DNA of 64,000 nt from Pseudoalteromonas phenolica (GTDB lineage Bacteria; Pseudomonadota; Gammaproteobacteria; Enterobacterales; Alteromonadaceae): the NCBI RefSeq assembly GCF_001444405.1, contig NZ_CP013187.1:2480001-2544000 (forward strand). The letters run 5' to 3'. Below, piece by piece: positions 42,616 to 51,977 of the stretch. Every line of letters begins with the position of its first letter. The stretch's first letter is position 1. The translations under genes were made by a program, and so were the position numbers. The notes beneath the pieces were generated by a model. The model was not told where the DNA came from and searched no databases. It saw only the letters and a list, made by a program, of their open reading frames with translations.

Positions 42616-43224
42616 CTAACCGAATGAACGCGCTTTCAAATACGCTTCTCGGCTTTGTACATTAGTAAGATAACGGGCAATATTTTCACGACCTTCTAGC
42701 AAGTTTAAGCTACCTGCAATTTCAAGTGTAATAGTCATCATGATGTCGGCCGCTGAGAACTCATCACCAGCAAAGTAGGTTTGCTGAGCGAGTACCGAAT
42801 CTATGTATGAGAAGTCTAGGTTTAGTTCTTTAGCAATATACCCGTCCATCGGGTTTGTGCCACTGCGCTCTTCCATTTGCATCAGCAAACTTGTGATCAC
42901 CGGTAAGCCCAAAGAGCCTTCTGCAAAGTGCGACCACTCTACATATTGATAGTAGGCCTTGCTGCCTTTTTCTGGGCGTAAACGTTGCTCTGTGTCTTGG
43001 TCAAGAATGTACTCCATAATTGCACCTGATTCACAGATCACTATGTCATTGTGCTCAATGATCGGCGCTTTATTTAATGGATGTACTTTACCTAGACTTG
43101 CGGGCGCTAAACGCGTTGCAGCATCGCGTTCGTGTTTCTCAACTTCATATGCCATACCTAACTCTTCTAGCAGCCATAACACGCGGGTTGAACGCGATTG
43201 ATTAAGATGATGTACTTTAATCAT
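42616..43224 (-). CDS. Glutathione S-transferase family protein
   Basis: The 202-residue protein has the thioredoxin-fold N-terminal domain (about 1-78: VHHLNQSRSTRVLWLLEELG, the cis-Pro region NKAPIIEH and the ESGAIMEYI glutathione-binding motif) and an all-helical C-terminal domain (about 85-200, with FAGDEFSAADIMM). It would conjugate glutathione to electrophiles. It follows a DJ-1/PfpI-like gene by 35 bases on the same strand; both suit aldehyde or glyoxal detoxification. Confidence 0.92.
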   Translation of the reverse strand: MIKVHHLNQSRSTRVLWLLEELGMAYEVEKHERDAATRLAPASLGKVHPLNKAPIIEHNDIVICESGAIMEYILDQDTEQRLRPEKGSKAYYQYVEWSHFAEGSLGLPVITSLLMQMEERSGTNPMDGYIAKELNLDFSYIDSVLAQQTYFAGDEFSAADIMMTITLEIAGSLNLLEGRENIARYLTNVQSREAYLKARSFG

Positions 43225-43259
43225 AAATCATTCCTTATTTAACAGATGTTGCTAGCCAA

Positions 43260-43934
43260 TTACTCAGCTAACAATTTCACCAAAAACTCACCTACCGCAT
43301 GGGCACTTGCTGGGTTTTGACCTGTCACTAAACGGTCGTCTTGAATGACAAACTCATTCCAAGGTTGTACCTTGCTATATTGAGCCGCTTTTCGTGTCAA
43401 CGCTTCTTCTAATAAGAAAGGAATATCATTGATGGTACCAAAGTCGACTTCTTCTTCTCGGGTGAATGCAGTGACTTCTTTGTCGGCAATTAACAATTCG
43501 CCATTGCTGAGTGTAATTGGCAATAATGCAGCTGGGCCGTGACACACTGCTGCAATGATCCCACCCGCTTCATAATGCTTGGCTGCCATTGCTGCGACTT
43601 CTTCGTTGCTTGCTAAATCTGACAGTAAGCCAAAGCCACCTGGGTAGAAAATAGCATCGTAATCGTCTACGTTGACCTGAGAGACAGGCACGGTATTGTT
43701 GATCTGCGTTTGGAATGACGCGTCACCTAATACTTTATTATTTATCTCGTCACCCTCAATGTCGGTGCCATACAGTGGTGCTTTACCACCTTGAATAGAG
43801 ACAATATCAAACCCAATGTTATTCGCATTTAATACATCAACAACATGCGTTAGCTCTGGTGCATAGGTACCATTAGCTTGATCTGTACTGCCTAGTGTTG
43901 CGTGATTAGTGACTGGAATAAGTACTTTTTTCAT
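43260..43934 (-). CDS. DJ-1/PfpI family protein (class I glutamine amidotransferase-like)
   Basis: The 224-residue cytoplasmic protein belongs to the HSP31/PfpI branch: FYPGGFGLLSDLASNEEVAAM and the nucleophile Cys with adjacent His in IAAVCHGPAALLPI (about residue 135). Members act as glyoxalase III, deglycase or chaperone. It lies directly upstream of the glutathione S-transferase gene and is likely cotranscribed, supporting a carbonyl-stress role. Confidence 0.9.
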   Translation of the reverse strand: MKKVLIPVTNHATLGSTDQANGTYAPELTHVVDVLNANNIGFDIVSIQGGKAPLYGTDIEGDEINNKVLGDASFQTQINNTVPVSQVNVDDYDAIFYPGGFGLLSDLASNEEVAAMAAKHYEAGGIIAAVCHGPAALLPITLSNGELLIADKEVTAFTREEEVDFGTINDIPFLLEEALTRKAAQYSKVQPWNEFVIQDDRLVTGQNPASAHAVGEFLVKLLAE

Positions 43935-44230
43935 GATGATTACCTTAACTCAATGTTGTCATAAAGTTGTTTGTTGCCTTTGTGCAAGCTGCTAAAAAGA
44001 CGATAAGGACACTGTATATTGTTCCCTATTGAATGATAATTAGCTAAATCAGTGAAACTCTTTTGCTATTTAGCAACAATCAATACAAGTAATTGATTAA
44101 AGCTTATAAGATACGACGCAGCCCACAGGAAGATCGCTTTTCTATTTATTTCTTTAAAAACCTAAAATAAAAAAGGCCAGTCGCTTTAACGAATGGCCTT
44201 CAATCAAAATAATATAGACAAAGAAAGTAA
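43935..44230. other. 296-bp intergenic region
   Basis: Between the DJ-1-like gene start and the fructokinase stop. Apart from the fructokinase terminator at its right end I see no gene, RNA or clear operator; the DJ-1 promoter is presumably in the left half. Confidence 0.6.
44173..44200 (-). terminator. Terminator of the fructokinase transcript
   Basis: AAGGCCA/TGGCCTT, extended by TCG/CGA after one mismatch, with a CTTTAA loop, is followed on the minus strand by TTTTATTTTAGG; it starts 31 bases past the stop codon. Confidence 0.88.
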
Positions 44231-45181
44231 TTAATTCACTTCGTCGTAAGTTGGCAGTGCCGGCATTGCGCCAAGCTTTGCGCAGGTAAAGGCCCCACAC
44301 TTGACTGCAAACTCAGCGGCATCAATCAGCTTCTCAAGATTTGCGTTCAACTGGGATTGCTTTAATTGCTGCTGAGCTAAAGCGAACAAAAAGCCACTTA
44401 TTAAACTATCTCCTGCCCCTGTGGTATCAACAGCGTTAATGCTCGGGGTTGCAATTGACTGCGTCTGTTGCGGTGTGATCAATTGCACCGGATTTTTACC
44501 ATCTGACACCAAGATCACCTGAACACCCAGCGCGCATAATCGCTGAATATATTGCTCTATTGAAAGCGACGCCGCATGGCTTAAATATGCAAGCTCTTCT
44601 AAGCTGAATTTTAAGATATCACACAGCGAAAAGCAGGCTTCAACGCGAGCCGGTAAATCAGCTAAATCGTGCCAGAGATTTAATCTAAGATTGACATCAA
44701 AACTAATAATTTGCCCATGCGCTTTGGCCTGCTCTAATAGCGCCATATGCGTTGCTGTAATTGACGAGTCCGTTAAGGTATTCGAACAAAAATGGTAAAT
44801 ACCTGATTGCGGCCAATTGAATTCATTAAAGTCATCCATTGATACACTGATATCTGCCGTTTGTTGACGATAAAAGCTAAATTGTCGCTCTTTGTGCTCA
44901 TCGAGCTGAACAACCGCCAGCGCGGTGTTTGCTGCTTTGATAACCGGGCAATGTGCCGTGTCTACCCCATAATGTTGCAATGTCTTAGCAATGGTCTGCC
45001 CGAATGCATCATTCGATAGCCCACCTAAAAACGCACTGTGACCACCTAATTTGGCAAAGCCCACAGCGGCATTGGCGGGCGCTCCACCCACAATGGGAAG
45101 CAAAGCTTCGCCATCGTGAGGTAAAAGGTCCATTAATGCTTCGCCAAAGCAAGTTAGTTGCATGGTCGTTTGTTCAGTCAT
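44231..45181 (-). CDS. scrK: Fructokinase (PfkB family)
   Basis: The 316-residue sugar kinase phosphorylates fructose with ATP, feeding it to glycolysis. The PfkB signatures are GGAPANAAVGFAKLGG (about residue 32) and the C-terminal DTTGAGDSLISGFLFA (about 255), whose Asp is the catalytic base. It lies 24 bases downstream of the TonB receptor on the same strand and near sucrose phosphorylase, so fructose from sucrose cleavage is its probable substrate; other ribokinase-family sugars cannot be excluded from sequence alone. Confidence 0.9.
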   Translation of the reverse strand: MTEQTTMQLTCFGEALMDLLPHDGEALLPIVGGAPANAAVGFAKLGGHSAFLGGLSNDAFGQTIAKTLQHYGVDTAHCPVIKAANTALAVVQLDEHKERQFSFYRQQTADISVSMDDFNEFNWPQSGIYHFCSNTLTDSSITATHMALLEQAKAHGQIISFDVNLRLNLWHDLADLPARVEACFSLCDILKFSLEELAYLSHAASLSIEQYIQRLCALGVQVILVSDGKNPVQLITPQQTQSIATPSINAVDTTGAGDSLISGFLFALAQQQLKQSQLNANLEKLIDAAEFAVKCGAFTCAKLGAMPALPTYDEVN

Positions 45182-45205
45182 AATAACTCCAACTCAATAT
45201 GCGGT

Positions 45206-47602
45206 TTAGAATTGATAGTTCAATGTGAACGACGTGGTACGGCCATTAATGCTTCGTGCGCGAATAATGTCATTAGCTGGTACGCTGCCCTCTTCGGCTT
45301 CTGTTATGCCCACCGTATCAAACAGGTTGTTGATGTTTAGTGAGACAGATAAGTTGTCAGTCACGTCATAGCTTGCAAATGCATTAACCTGAGTGTAACC
45401 ATCGAACTTTAAGTCATTATTATCTTGTGCGTACGCATCTGTGGTGCCGATAAAACTTAAACCAACGGCACCTTGCTCCATGTTGTAACGCGCCATCAGT
45501 GAGTAGATAAAGTCAGCTTGACGACGAGGCGTGTTACCAACCACCTCAGGTGTTAACGCATCTTTGGCAATTTCTGCATCCGTCCAAGTCATGTTACCTC
45601 TGAAGTCGAATGACCCCACAAAGTAAACCCCATTTAGCTCAATGCCTTTTGCTTCGTATTGGCGATCAAAGAATTTTTGACTGGTTGCTTCAAAGTTTTG
45701 CTCTTCTGTTTCAGCATAAAATGCCGTTGCAAATAAACTGCCGTTTTCAAAACGTTGCTTTAAGCCAAACTCATATTGGGTTACTTCATCAATGGCATCT
45801 TCTTTGGCCACGCTACCGTCGGCGTTTACTTTACCAAACAGTAATCTATCAGCATTTGCACGTGCACCTTCACTGACACGGCCAAACACAGCTTGTGTTG
45901 GGTTGATTTGATAATTCGCACCGACTGAATAGCTGGTGTAGCTCCAGTCATAGTTCACAGCACTTGGGTTTGCGATATCGATGCCAGCTACTTGCTCTTC
46001 TGGTTTTGAAATAACACCGTCACCATTAATGTCTCGTTGTGACACTACAGCACCTGCATACGTGCCTTTGGCCTCACCCGAGTCATAACGTACACTTGCA
46101 TCTAGGGTGATATCGTCAAATTGAGAAGATATCACCAAATAAGGTGCTCGCGTTGAATAGTCTGTGTCGTAGTTACGCTGACAACAGTTGCCCCATGCTG
46201 GCGTGCCATAGGCGTACAAACCGTTTTCTGAATATGCAGTACCGTCAGCAGCAAATACATCAACGAGCGCGGCATTATCGCCCTGTAACTCCATTAAATA
46301 AGAGTTCCAAAGCCAAGACATGGCAATGGTTTGCTCAGATGCATAAAAACCAAATGTAACTGACGTATCATCGCTTAATGATTTAGTTAACTTGGTGTCA
46401 TTGACCATTGAGCCGAAATCACGCATTTCAACATCAAAGGTGTGAATACGCATCAATGTGTCGTCATTAAAGGCTGAACCTGCTTGTGGACCGTTTGCAT
46501 ATTGTAAGGTGGCACCTTCTCCAGCAATACTTGCAGCGATGTTCGATGCACTGCCAACTTCAGCAGGGAAAAGAGAATTAAAAGAACCTTTCACACTTGC
46601 AACACGAAAACGATTTTCTATTTTCCAATCATTGCTGAGATCAAAACTGGCTTCTACACCCACACTGTCTACTTGTGGATGCATACCATCACGCATATCG
46701 CCTTGGCGAATTTCATTATTTGCGCCTAAGCCTTGTGTTTTAATAAAGTACGCTGAGTGTGGTGTATCAGATAAAGCGTCAAAGTTGGCTAACGAATCGC
46801 CATTTGAGCGCATTGGCATTGGTAAATAGCTGGTGCTACGGTCGTCTAAATGCTTTAGATACAAACGCACATAACCGTTATCAAACTCTTTGGTTAAATT
46901 AGCTTTGATCTGACCGCCTTTATTGCCTGTGTAACCTGTATCTCTTGGCCCCTCACCTTGGCGAACGAAACCACCGATATGAAAGCGCACACTGTCTGAT
47001 AAATAAGTACCAAATTCGAAGTCAGTTCTGAACTCGTCATAGTCTAAACCAAAGGTTGTTGCGATACTGCCTGACTCGCTGTCACCTGTTTTAGAAATAA
47101 AGTTGATGATACCGCCCGGTGCATTACTTGCCGCCGTAGACGCTGAGCCACCACGAATAGACTCGACTGATTGTACAGTGTTGTCTAAACGTAAAAAGAT
47201 ATCAGCATTACCAAATGCAATATCACCGAACTGTAAAATCGGCAGCCCGTCTTCTTGAAGCTGTAAAAACTTAGCTCCACCTGATGCCACTGGTAGGCCA
47301 CGCACGGCAATGTTTGCATTACCTTCGCCACCCGTCGACTCAGAGCGCACACCCGGTAATATTCTAAATGCTTCAGCGGTGGTTCTTGGTGTTGATACAT
47401 TGATCTGCTCTGCAGAAATGCTGCTCACTGACACACTAGATGCCATCACGGTGCGACGTTGAGGCACACCAGTAACAATTATTTTTTCTAATTCATTTTG
47501 TGGCTTTGCGATATTTGCTTGTTGTTCTTCAGCCAGTGTTTGAGTGCTGATCGCGAGTGCGATAGCGCTTAGGGCAAACCAAGTGGGGTTATGTGTTCTC
47601 AT
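45206..47602 (-). CDS. TonB-dependent receptor of the sucrose locus
   Basis: The 798-residue receptor has a signal peptide (MRTHNPTWFALSAIALAIST, cleavage after LA-EE), a TonB box EKIIVTGVPQ, a plug domain (about 50-175, with NAPGGIINFISKTG) and a long barrel ending in F (TLNYQF). I prefer the start at 47602, with GAGG upstream, over earlier in-frame ATGs. A 22-bp palindromic operator lies 53 bases upstream. Its place with fructokinase, permease and phosphorylase, and the sugar-type plug, indicate outer-membrane sucrose or oligosaccharide uptake (inference). Confidence 0.9.
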   Translation of the reverse strand: MRTHNPTWFALSAIALAISTQTLAEEQQANIAKPQNELEKIIVTGVPQRRTVMASSVSVSSISAEQINVSTPRTTAEAFRILPGVRSESTGGEGNANIAVRGLPVASGGAKFLQLQEDGLPILQFGDIAFGNADIFLRLDNTVQSVESIRGGSASTAASNAPGGIINFISKTGDSESGSIATTFGLDYDEFRTDFEFGTYLSDSVRFHIGGFVRQGEGPRDTGYTGNKGGQIKANLTKEFDNGYVRLYLKHLDDRSTSYLPMPMRSNGDSLANFDALSDTPHSAYFIKTQGLGANNEIRQGDMRDGMHPQVDSVGVEASFDLSNDWKIENRFRVASVKGSFNSLFPAEVGSASNIAASIAGEGATLQYANGPQAGSAFNDDTLMRIHTFDVEMRDFGSMVNDTKLTKSLSDDTSVTFGFYASEQTIAMSWLWNSYLMELQGDNAALVDVFAADGTAYSENGLYAYGTPAWGNCCQRNYDTDYSTRAPYLVISSQFDDITLDASVRYDSGEAKGTYAGAVVSQRDINGDGVISKPEEQVAGIDIANPSAVNYDWSYTSYSVGANYQINPTQAVFGRVSEGARANADRLLFGKVNADGSVAKEDAIDEVTQYEFGLKQRFENGSLFATAFYAETEEQNFEATSQKFFDRQYEAKGIELNGVYFVGSFDFRGNMTWTDAEIAKDALTPEVVGNTPRRQADFIYSLMARYNMEQGAVGLSFIGTTDAYAQDNNDLKFDGYTQVNAFASYDVTDNLSVSLNINNLFDTVGITEAEEGSVPANDIIRARSINGRTTSFTLNYQF

Positions 47603-47654
47603 AATGTGCCTCATTGTTGTCAATTTAAAGTATGGCACCACGAATGTGGATTTT

Positions 47655-47676
47655 CTTACTTAATCGATTAAGTAAG
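47655..47676. promoter_or_regulatory. LacI-type operator before the TonB receptor gene
   Basis: A perfect 22-bp palindrome with core TTACTTAATCGATTAAGTAA, centred on CG as LacI-family operators are. It shares TTAATCGATTAA with the site at 49197. Confidence 0.75.
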
Positions 47677-47758
47677 TTAGCAAAAATGTCATCTTTTGCA
47701 ATAAAAAAGTGCTCGATTATTGTGCTTAGTTTATTAAGTGGTTGTTATATATAACAAA

Positions 47759-47813
47759 AAAGTGTCCAACTCGGTGCATCCAAATTGGCAGATTTGGTGC
47801 AGTTGAACACTTT
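47759..47813 (-). terminator. Large imperfect hairpin terminating the permease gene
   Basis: AAAGTGT pairs with ACACTTT, CAAC with GTTG, TGCA with TGCA and CCAAAT with ATTTGG, with small mismatches, leaving a 6-nt TGGCAG loop. On the minus strand it is followed by TTTTGTTAT, 28 bases after the permease stop. Confidence 0.7.
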
Positions 47814-47840
47814 GACAAGGGGATTTGATTTAAATTTAAG

Positions 47841-49037
47841 TTAAGCGTGAGCTAAACGCGCTTTTGCTGGATCTTTAAAATAGTTGTACAACATGCCTAA
47901 CATAAGTAATGCAGCAAAGCCGGTTGCCAATGCAAAGCCATATTCAATATGACCAAAGTGATCGCTCACGATACCCATCAATAAAGGCGCAACCGCTGCC
48001 GACAACGCGGTGAAGAATAAAATCACCCCAGCGACAGAGCCATGTTGATGTTTTTCAAAACAGGAGATCCCTTTTGAGTTCAGGGTCGGATAAATCATCG
48101 ACATAAATAAGCCACTCAGTGGCAATGTAAACACAGCCGCATCTACACCAAACAGGTAAGTTGCTAAATAACATAAGAATATCGCGCTACTGAGTGCAAG
48201 CATCACGCTCTGCCATGAGAATAAATTCAACAACCATACAGCCATAAATCGACCCACAGCACGCAGCACAAAGAAAATAGTCAACGCATAAGTCGCCAGT
48301 AACGTCCAATCACCTTGGTAGGTTTTAAGTAACGTTGGCATCCAGACATAGATCGCGACTTCAGTCGCCACATAAAGCGCAATGGCAGCAGAAAAACCAA
48401 GGGCATGCTTGTCTTTTAACATCGCAAGCGTTTGTTTAAAGCTCGCCTGCTCGTTGCTTTTTTTCTCTGTTTTAGCTGGGAAAGACACCTTAAAAGTCGC
48501 CAAACATAGCAATACACACATGACACCTGCCAGTAAATATAGGTACTTCCAACTGACGCCAGCAACCAACATATAACTAACAATTGCCGGACCCACTATG
48601 GCACCCACAGCAAAGAATCCCTCTACGGTATTCATGGTTTTAGTATGCGCTTTACTTGATGGCGTCAAATCACCAAGTAAGGCCAGCGCCGCAGTTTTAA
48701 ACAAGCCAATTGCCAGACCTATCATACTTAATAGGCCGACAAATAACGTAAATGTATTGCCGAAAGCAAAACCAAAACACGCCACTGAGAATAATAAAAA
48801 GCCAATAATTATGGTGGGCTTATGCCCTATTTTATCTGCTAAAAAGCCAAGGCACAGGCCACTAATGGCAATCCAAATCATGGGCGCATAATGAAAGGCA
48901 CTGGCTTGTGTCATGGTCAGGTTATATTCGCTGATCAGCTCTGGAATAATCACGCCCACCGCGTCTGAGGTCATCGCAAACATGAAAAACATCATGTAGG
49001 TCAACCAGCGAAGCGTCGATAAGTTGTGTGTTGTCAT
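47841..49037 (-). CDS. MFS transporter, probable sucrose permease
   Basis: The 398-residue inner-membrane protein has twelve helices and the MFS loop motif GFLADKIGHKPTIII between helices 2 and 3. I place the start at 49037 (MTTHN), where GAGGT precedes the ATG. It is divergent from sucrose phosphorylase and has a degenerate copy of the LacI-type operator 33 bases before its start, so it is likely co-regulated with the sucrose genes and imports unphosphorylated sucrose. The cargo is inferred from context, not from transporter sequence. Confidence 0.87.
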   Translation of the reverse strand: MTTHNLSTLRWLTYMMFFMFAMTSDAVGVIIPELISEYNLTMTQASAFHYAPMIWIAISGLCLGFLADKIGHKPTIIIGFLLFSVACFGFAFGNTFTLFVGLLSMIGLAIGLFKTAALALLGDLTPSSKAHTKTMNTVEGFFAVGAIVGPAIVSYMLVAGVSWKYLYLLAGVMCVLLCLATFKVSFPAKTEKKSNEQASFKQTLAMLKDKHALGFSAAIALYVATEVAIYVWMPTLLKTYQGDWTLLATYALTIFFVLRAVGRFMAVWLLNLFSWQSVMLALSSAIFLCYLATYLFGVDAAVFTLPLSGLFMSMIYPTLNSKGISCFEKHQHGSVAGVILFFTALSAAVAPLLMGIVSDHFGHIEYGFALATGFAALLMLGMLYNYFKDPAKARLAHA

Positions 49038-49069
49038 AATGGTTACCTCGAGGGTTAATACCAACTTTA

Positions 49070-49081
49070 TTAAGCGGTTAA
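49070..49081. promoter_or_regulatory. Degenerate LacI-type operator before the permease gene
   Basis: TTAAGCGGTTAA keeps the TTAA arms and the central CG of the two stronger sites; it differs only at the bases flanking the CG. Confidence 0.55.
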
Positions 49082-49196
49082 TTCAGTTGATATAACTGGC
49101 TGATCTTAAATAAGTCTAGCCTGAATCAGGCCAGCTTCAGCCAATTTTTATTGTAAATAGTACTTGAATATCTTTGATTGCTGATTAAAGATATAA

Positions 49197-49210
49197 CTTA
49201 ATCGATTAAG
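49197..49210. promoter_or_regulatory. LacI-type operator before sucrose phosphorylase
   Basis: CTTAATCGATTAAG, a perfect 14-bp palindrome, lies 29 bases before the phosphorylase ATG, probably overlapping its core promoter, where repressor binding would block transcription. Confidence 0.75.
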
Positions 49211-49238
49211 AATCAACTTTGAGATATTGAGTGCGACT

Positions 49239-50708
49239 ATGAAAAACCAAGTGCAATTGATCACCTATGCAGACAGGCTTACAGGGAGTGGCCTACCAGT
49301 GTTAAAGCAGATGCTTGACGGGCCACTGGTAGGTCTATTCTCTGGCGTACATATTTTGCCTTTTTACTACCCTATCGATGGTAGCGATGCGGGTTTTGAC
49401 CCAATTGACCATGCACAAATTGATAGTCGCTTAGGTAGCTGGCCAGACTTAAAAGCGCTAGGGGAAGGCTATGAAATAATGGCTGATCTCATCGTTAACC
49501 ACGCTTCTGGTCAATCTCCAGAGTTTTTGGATGTGCTTGAAAATGGCACGGCGTCTAAGTATTGGAGTATGTTTTTAAAAGAGCAAGATGTGTTTCCGAA
49601 TGGCATCACAGACGAAGAAGCCGCCGCTATTTTTAGACCTCGACCTACCAGCTGTTTTACACCAAAAACATTGGCTTCAGGCGAAGTTGTTAATTTCTGG
49701 ACGACCTTTACCGACAACCAAATTGATATAAATGTTGAAACCGAAGCGGGTAAAAATTACTTAGATAAAGTACTCAACTTATTTGCCAACAATGGAGTGA
49801 AGATCATTCGTTTAGATGCCGCAGGTTTTGCTATTAAGCGTGCAGGTACTAGCTGTTTTATGACCGATGAAGCCTTTGCTTTTATTAAACAACTCTCAAA
49901 ACAAGCCAATGAGATGGGCATGGAAACCATTGCCGAAATTCACAGTCATTATCAGACCCAAATTGCGGTTGCAGAAAAAGTTGACCGTGTGTACGACTTT
50001 GCGCTGCCACCACTCATCTTACACACTTTGTTTACGCAAAATGTGGATGCCTTGGTGTCTTGGCTAACCATTGCGCCGCGTAATTGCTTGACTGTGCTCG
50101 ACACCCACGATGGTATTGGCATTGTTGATGCGGGTCCTGAAGGTGAAAAACCGGGGTTGCTCAATGCAGCACAAGTCGACAACTTAGTTGAACAAATCCA
50201 TGAAAATAGCAATTCACAAAGCCGTCAAGCGACCGGCGCAGCAGCCAGTAACGTCGACTTATATCAAGTGAACTGCACCTATTATGATGCCCTCGCCCGC
50301 AATGACTTAGACTACCTAACAGCAAGAGCTATTCAGTTCTTCTCACCGGGTGTACCGCAGGTTTATTACGGTGGTTTACTTGCATTGCATAATGACATGG
50401 CATTACTTGATAGCACCAATGTTGGCCGCGATATTAACCGCAGCTACTTAACGCCAGAAAAGGTCGATATTCAATTACAAAAACCTGTGGTTAAAGCCCT
50501 ATCAAAACTCATTAAATTGCGTAATGAAAGCCAAGCTTTTAATGGTGCATTCTCTTTGCAAGGCGCTGACAGTTTATTGATCATGGAGTGGGAAAACCAG
50601 CAGCACACGGCCTGTTTGAAAATTGACTTTGAAACACACCTAATTGAAATGACCTTTGCTGATAGAAAAGGCGCTAAACGTTTTAATATCGCAGATTTAC
50701 TTAAGTAA
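49239..50708 (+). CDS. Sucrose phosphorylase (GH13)
   Basis: The 489-residue cytoplasmic enzyme converts sucrose and phosphate to alpha-glucose-1-phosphate and fructose. It is a GH13 subfamily 18-type barrel: HILPFYYPIDGSDAGFDPID early, nucleophile Asp in IIRLDAAGFAIK (about residue 195), acid/base Glu in TIAEIHSHY (about 235) and the transition-state Asp in VLDTHDGIGI (about 290). Length matches known sucrose phosphorylases (about 490-505). The ATG at 49239 is chosen over a TTG four codons upstream. Neighbouring fructokinase makes sucrose the best substrate; glucosylglycerate-type phosphorylases are close relatives. Confidence 0.9.
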   Translation: MKNQVQLITYADRLTGSGLPVLKQMLDGPLVGLFSGVHILPFYYPIDGSDAGFDPIDHAQIDSRLGSWPDLKALGEGYEIMADLIVNHASGQSPEFLDVLENGTASKYWSMFLKEQDVFPNGITDEEAAAIFRPRPTSCFTPKTLASGEVVNFWTTFTDNQIDINVETEAGKNYLDKVLNLFANNGVKIIRLDAAGFAIKRAGTSCFMTDEAFAFIKQLSKQANEMGMETIAEIHSHYQTQIAVAEKVDRVYDFALPPLILHTLFTQNVDALVSWLTIAPRNCLTVLDTHDGIGIVDAGPEGEKPGLLNAAQVDNLVEQIHENSNSQSRQATGAAASNVDLYQVNCTYYDALARNDLDYLTARAIQFFSPGVPQVYYGGLLALHNDMALLDSTNVGRDINRSYLTPEKVDIQLQKPVVKALSKLIKLRNESQAFNGAFSLQGADSLLIMEWENQQHTACLKIDFETHLIEMTFADRKGAKRFNIADLLK

Positions 50709-50778
50709 CCTGAGCTCTAGATATAGTCTCATAACCAAAGCTCAGACTACTTCGTATCTGTTAATTACTCCAAAGGTG

Positions 50779-51834
50779 TTAGGTCGACTGACCTAACTTA
50801 AGATTGAAAGGCAGCATAACTTGCTGCTTTTCTTTATTTATAAAAAGCTCGGCCGCTTGTTGCCCTTTATTCTCACTGTTTTGGTGAATGGTGGTAATGG
50901 CTGGTTGAAAAAGCTCTGCTTCATCAATACCGTCAAAGCCTACAATTTTAAGCTCTTCAGGGATCTTAATGCCCTGCGCCTGGGCTTCTCTCGCTGCGGC
51001 GAGTGCAATTAAATCACTCATACATAACAACACATTGGGTCGAGGCGATGTATTTAATGCTTCTTTAGCAGCTATGCGCGCATAACGTTCGCTACTCTCA
51101 GGTATATTCCAAGTTTTATCATCCGCAATAACGACACCCAACTCATTGATAGCTTGGCGAAATCCAGCTAGACGTTGATGTGCAATCGAAGTATTAAGTT
51201 CAGGCAAATGATGGTCATACACACGGCAGATAAGCTCAGTATCAAGTAAGCGAAGGCCTAAAATAGCTGCTTCAATGTTATCACTTGTGTTATCACTGGT
51301 CGTTTCAAAACCTGTAAATGCTTGTTTTGCGACAGTGTAAGCGGCCTCATGATTATTGATATTCACACTGGCTTTGTTGTCTAACTCAAAGTCGACCGTC
51401 ACGACATGCTTGCTGAGCGCTTCAAGGTGGGTGATTAATTTGGTATTACGAGGACGGCCATAGCAAATAAAGCCATCAACAAAATCGACAATGTCATTGA
51501 CGCTTTCAGCATTACCCGAGAAAAGCAATAAATTAATGCCTTGAGGTTCAAGCACTTTGGCAACACCACGCATAAAGCTGCTCGCCACCGGATCTGACAC
51601 CATGTATTCAACGCTGTCAGGAAGCACGAGCGCAACAATGTTGAACGTGCCTTTTCGCAACGAACGTGCCGCTTTATTTGGCCCAAAGTAACCGAGTTCA
51701 TGGCACGCAGCGAGGATTTCTTCACGCTTTGCTTTCGACAGTTGGTCCGGTCGATTAAAAGCATTTGAAACAGTGGCATTCGACACACCTAAATGTGCAG
51801 CGATACTCTTTAGCGTCCATTTTCTGTCGGTCAT
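50779..51834 (-). CDS. LacI family repressor of the sucrose genes
   Basis: The 351-residue regulator has the LacI helix-turn-helix and hinge (LKSIAAHLGVSNATVSNAFNRP, then KAARSLRKG) and a periplasmic-binding-protein-like effector domain. It lies convergent to sucrose phosphorylase. The TTAAnCGnTTAA palindromes near the receptor, permease and phosphorylase genes are its likely targets; no such site is evident in front of its own gene, so autoregulation is not supported. Confidence 0.92.
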   Translation of the reverse strand: MTDRKWTLKSIAAHLGVSNATVSNAFNRPDQLSKAKREEILAACHELGYFGPNKAARSLRKGTFNIVALVLPDSVEYMVSDPVASSFMRGVAKVLEPQGINLLLFSGNAESVNDIVDFVDGFICYGRPRNTKLITHLEALSKHVVTVDFELDNKASVNINNHEAAYTVAKQAFTGFETTSDNTSDNIEAAILGLRLLDTELICRVYDHHLPELNTSIAHQRLAGFRQAINELGVVIADDKTWNIPESSERYARIAAKEALNTSPRPNVLLCMSDLIALAAAREAQAQGIKIPEELKIVGFDGIDEAELFQPAITTIHQNSENKGQQAAELFINKEKQQVMLPFNLKLGQST

Positions 51835-51977
51835 TGACGTTGAAACCCTTAGTAAACAATTCCTATAAGTGAAGATAGTAATAAATTTACCTATTAAAAG
51901 ACAGCCAATCTTCTTTGCTATTTAGGATAAGTGATTGTTAAATAACATCTGCAAATATTTACGAAATAGGCAAAGTA

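Noticed and set aside
50710..50745. CTGAGCT/AGCTCAG inverted repeat after sucrose phosphorylase
   Set aside because: The 22-base loop and lack of a T-tract make it a weak terminator candidate; I do not list it as a feature.
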